Part shown: one piece after another, positions 6,606-8,153 of the stretch | Layout of the letters: every line of letters begins with the position of its first letter | Numbering within the stretch: position 1 is the stretch's first letter | Source: Mariniphaga sp. | GTDB lineage: Bacteria; Bacteroidota; Bacteroidia; Bacteroidales; Prolixibacteraceae | Direction: 5' to 3' | Length of the DNA: 8,153 nucleotides | NCBI GenBank assembly: GCA_025363795.1 | Contig: JANYLE010000427.1 | Location: 1 to 8,153, forward strand | Notes under the pieces: generated by a model | What the model was told of the DNA's origin: nothing | Seen by the model: only the letters and a program-made list of their open reading frames with translations | Databases searched by the model: none | Program-made: the position numbers and the translations under genes

Positions 6606-8153
6606 ATGAAAAAAATAGCTAAATATATATTCACAGTTCTGGTAATCTTCTCGTTCTCAGCTTGCGAAAATTATTTGAAGGAGGAGAGGTATACCGATGT
6701 AGGATACGATTATTTTACAACCAAGGTTGGAATGGAAGCAGCCGTTACGGGTGTTTACCAGGCAATGAGATGGTATACCGGTGCGTGGAATATTGCCGGC
6801 AATCAAACTGGAGCATACACTTCAGGTACTACCTCTACTGCTGCGGGCAATATGGAAACCTATTTTTGTTTGACCGAATATGGCACAGACATGACATGGG
6901 AAGGTACTGACGGAGGAAATAAAGATCCTTTCAACAAATACCTGAGTTCGCTGAACTCTTCACAGGATGTTATCAATAAATTCTGGAACAATAACTTCAA
7001 GGGTATTACACGTGCCAATACAGCATTAATGTATATGGCTAAGGTTCCAGATATGACCGATGTTCAAAAGGCTCAGCGCTCTGCAGAACTAAAGTTTATG
7101 CGTGCTTACTACTATTTCGACCTTGTTCAACATTTTGGTGGTTTGCCAATCATAACTGAAGGAAATGTTACCCAGGTTGTAACAGATTTTAAGCGTGCTC
7201 CTGTGGCTGACGTTTACAAACAAATCATCAGTGACCTGAAAGCTGCCTATGATGTACTTCCCGATGTTTATCAGCAAACTGACAGAGGCCGTGCCACAAA
7301 ATGGTCAGCTTCACATTTGCTCTCCAAAGTTTATCTGACACGTATTAGTGCTGAAGCAACAGTTCGTGGTGGTAAAGCAACCGATTTGGACAGTGCGGCA
7401 TTCTATTCCGAAGCTGTTATCAATTCAGGCAAGTTTGCTTTGGAATCCAATTTTTCCAATGTTTTCGAACAAAACAACCAAAAAGTATCCAAGGAAATTA
7501 TCTGGGATGTTGAATACACCAAAGATGCACTTTTTAGTGGTGCCGGTAGTTCAACTTCTGACGGTGGCAACCAGTTGCACCTTTACTGGGTAACTCAGTA
7601 CGATGTGAAACCGGGTATGATCCGCGATATCGCCAATGGTCGCCCATGGAAACGTCTTCGTATCAATCCACAGTTCGCGCAAACCTTATGGGATCGCACA
7701 GCTGACTCACGGATTTACAAGACATTTAAATGGACTTTCTATTCGAACAATGCAGCCACTGCACCTAAATGGGCCGCCAATTATTACTACATCAACCCTG
7801 CAACCAATGCAGCTACAACTGAAGTAATTTATAGCCCCCCTGCTGATTTGGTTGGTAAACCAAAGTTCAAAGCTGGTGATACTGCCATCTACATGTCATC
7901 CAAATATTACGGAGCGCTTTCACCCTATTCATCAACGAATCCAAAGCAGACTTTGTTGAATGATGCCAACTACAGAAAGATGTTGACCGATGTTGCAAAG
8001 GCACCTTATTTACTGATCACGCAGGATACCTATGACACGAACAACTTCCCATGCATGTTAAAATGGCTCGACGACCAACGTCCCGATATCAACTATCAGG
8101 CAGGATCGAGAAATTTCCACCGCATGCGTTTGGCTGAGACTTACCTGATTGCA
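6606..8153 (+). CDS. SusD/RagB-family surface glycan-binding lipoprotein; C-terminus cut by window edge
   Basis: The frame is open for 516 codons from ATG 6606 to the right edge. The N-terminus MKKIAKYIFTVLVIFSFSAC is a lipoprotein signal with the lipid-bearing cysteine at residue 20, followed by ENYLKEE, an acidic stretch typical of surface-exported lipoproteins in this phylum. An in-frame ATG at 6576 would add ten residues (Cys at 30). I prefer 6606 because it gives a standard short signal and follows an A-rich stretch; neither start has a clear Shine-Dalgarno. Family hallmarks are RANTALMYM (137-144), AELKFMRAYYYFDLVQHFGG (160-179), GRATKWSASHLLSKVYL (228-244) in the TPR-like helical core, and FHRMRLAETYLIA (504-516), which normally lies some tens of residues from the C-terminus. 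The protein caps the SusC barrel at the cell surface and delivers glycan to it. The 43-bp gap to the susC-like gene holds no terminator, so co-transcription is expected. Confidence 0.95.
   Translation, partial: MKKIAKYIFTVLVIFSFSACENYLKEERYTDVGYDYFTTKVGMEAAVTGVYQAMRWYTGAWNIAGNQTGAYTSGTTSTAAGNMETYFCLTEYGTDMTWEGTDGGNKDPFNKYLSSLNSSQDVINKFWNNNFKGITRANTALMYMAKVPDMTDVQKAQRSAELKFMRAYYYFDLVQHFGGLPIITEGNVTQVVTDFKRAPVADVYKQIISDLKAAYDVLPDVYQQTDRGRATKWSASHLLSKVYLTRISAEATVRGGKATDLDSAAFYSEAVINSGKFALESNFSNVFEQNNQKVSKEIIWDVEYTKDALFSGAGSSTSDGGNQLHLYWVTQYDVKPGMIRDIANGRPWKRLRINPQFAQTLWDRTADSRIYKTFKWTFYSNNAATAPKWAANYYYINPATNAATTEVIYSPPADLVGKPKFKAGDTAIYMSSKYYGALSPYSSTNPKQTLLNDANYRKMLTDVAKAPYLLITQDTYDTNNFPCMLKWLDDQRPDINYQAGSRNFHRMRLAETYLIA

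Noticed and set aside
6662..6910. Plus-strand 82-codon frame near the start of the SusD-like gene, and frames at 7348-7593 and 7636-7827
   Set aside because: They are out-of-frame shadows of the SusD-like gene, which has an uninterrupted 516-codon frame with family motifs.

Overview
The window looks like part of a polysaccharide utilization locus (PUL) from a member of the Bacteroidota. The evidence is an adjacent pair of SusC-like (TonB-dependent outer membrane transporter) and SusD-like (surface glycan-binding lipoprotein) genes, a carbohydrate-type AraC-family regulator, and a secreted glycosidase of the DUF1680/GH127 clan. Start codons lack clear Shine-Dalgarno sequences and lie in A/T-rich leaders, and the regulator has a good match to the Bacteroidota -7 promoter element (TAnnTTTG); both fit this phylum. 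Gene content and style suggest the Bacteroidales/Marinilabiliales side of the phylum, but no marker gene fixes the genus.

Layout. Bases 1-1862 (minus strand) encode a GH127-like protein whose C-terminus lies beyond the left edge. After a 116-bp gap, bases 1979-2851 (minus strand) encode the AraC-family regulator. Bases 2852-3427 are a 576-bp non-coding divergent control region. It holds the predicted regulator promoter, a perfect 12-bp inverted repeat with 31-bp centre-to-centre spacing, and a leader before susC with several short, partly mutually exclusive hairpins. Bases 3428-6562 (plus strand) encode a complete SusC-like transporter. Bases 6606-8153 encode a SusD-like lipoprotein that runs off the right edge.

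Inferred function. The SusD-like protein captures a glycan or oligosaccharide at the cell surface and the SusC-like protein imports it using TonB energy. The GH127-like enzyme, exported by an ordinary signal peptide and so probably periplasmic, removes a terminal sugar, most likely a beta-L-arabinofuranosyl residue or a related pectic/arabinoglycan sugar. The AraC-type protein probably senses a released sugar and controls the divergent units. The SusC-like protein lacks the N-terminal STN domain used in anti-sigma signalling, which agrees with control by the adjacent AraC protein rather than an ECF sigma/anti-sigma pair.

No tRNA, rRNA, CRISPR array, insertion sequence or phage gene was seen. 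The locus type is known. The parts most worth a second look are the regulatory DNA between the divergent genes and the exact substrate of the enzyme.
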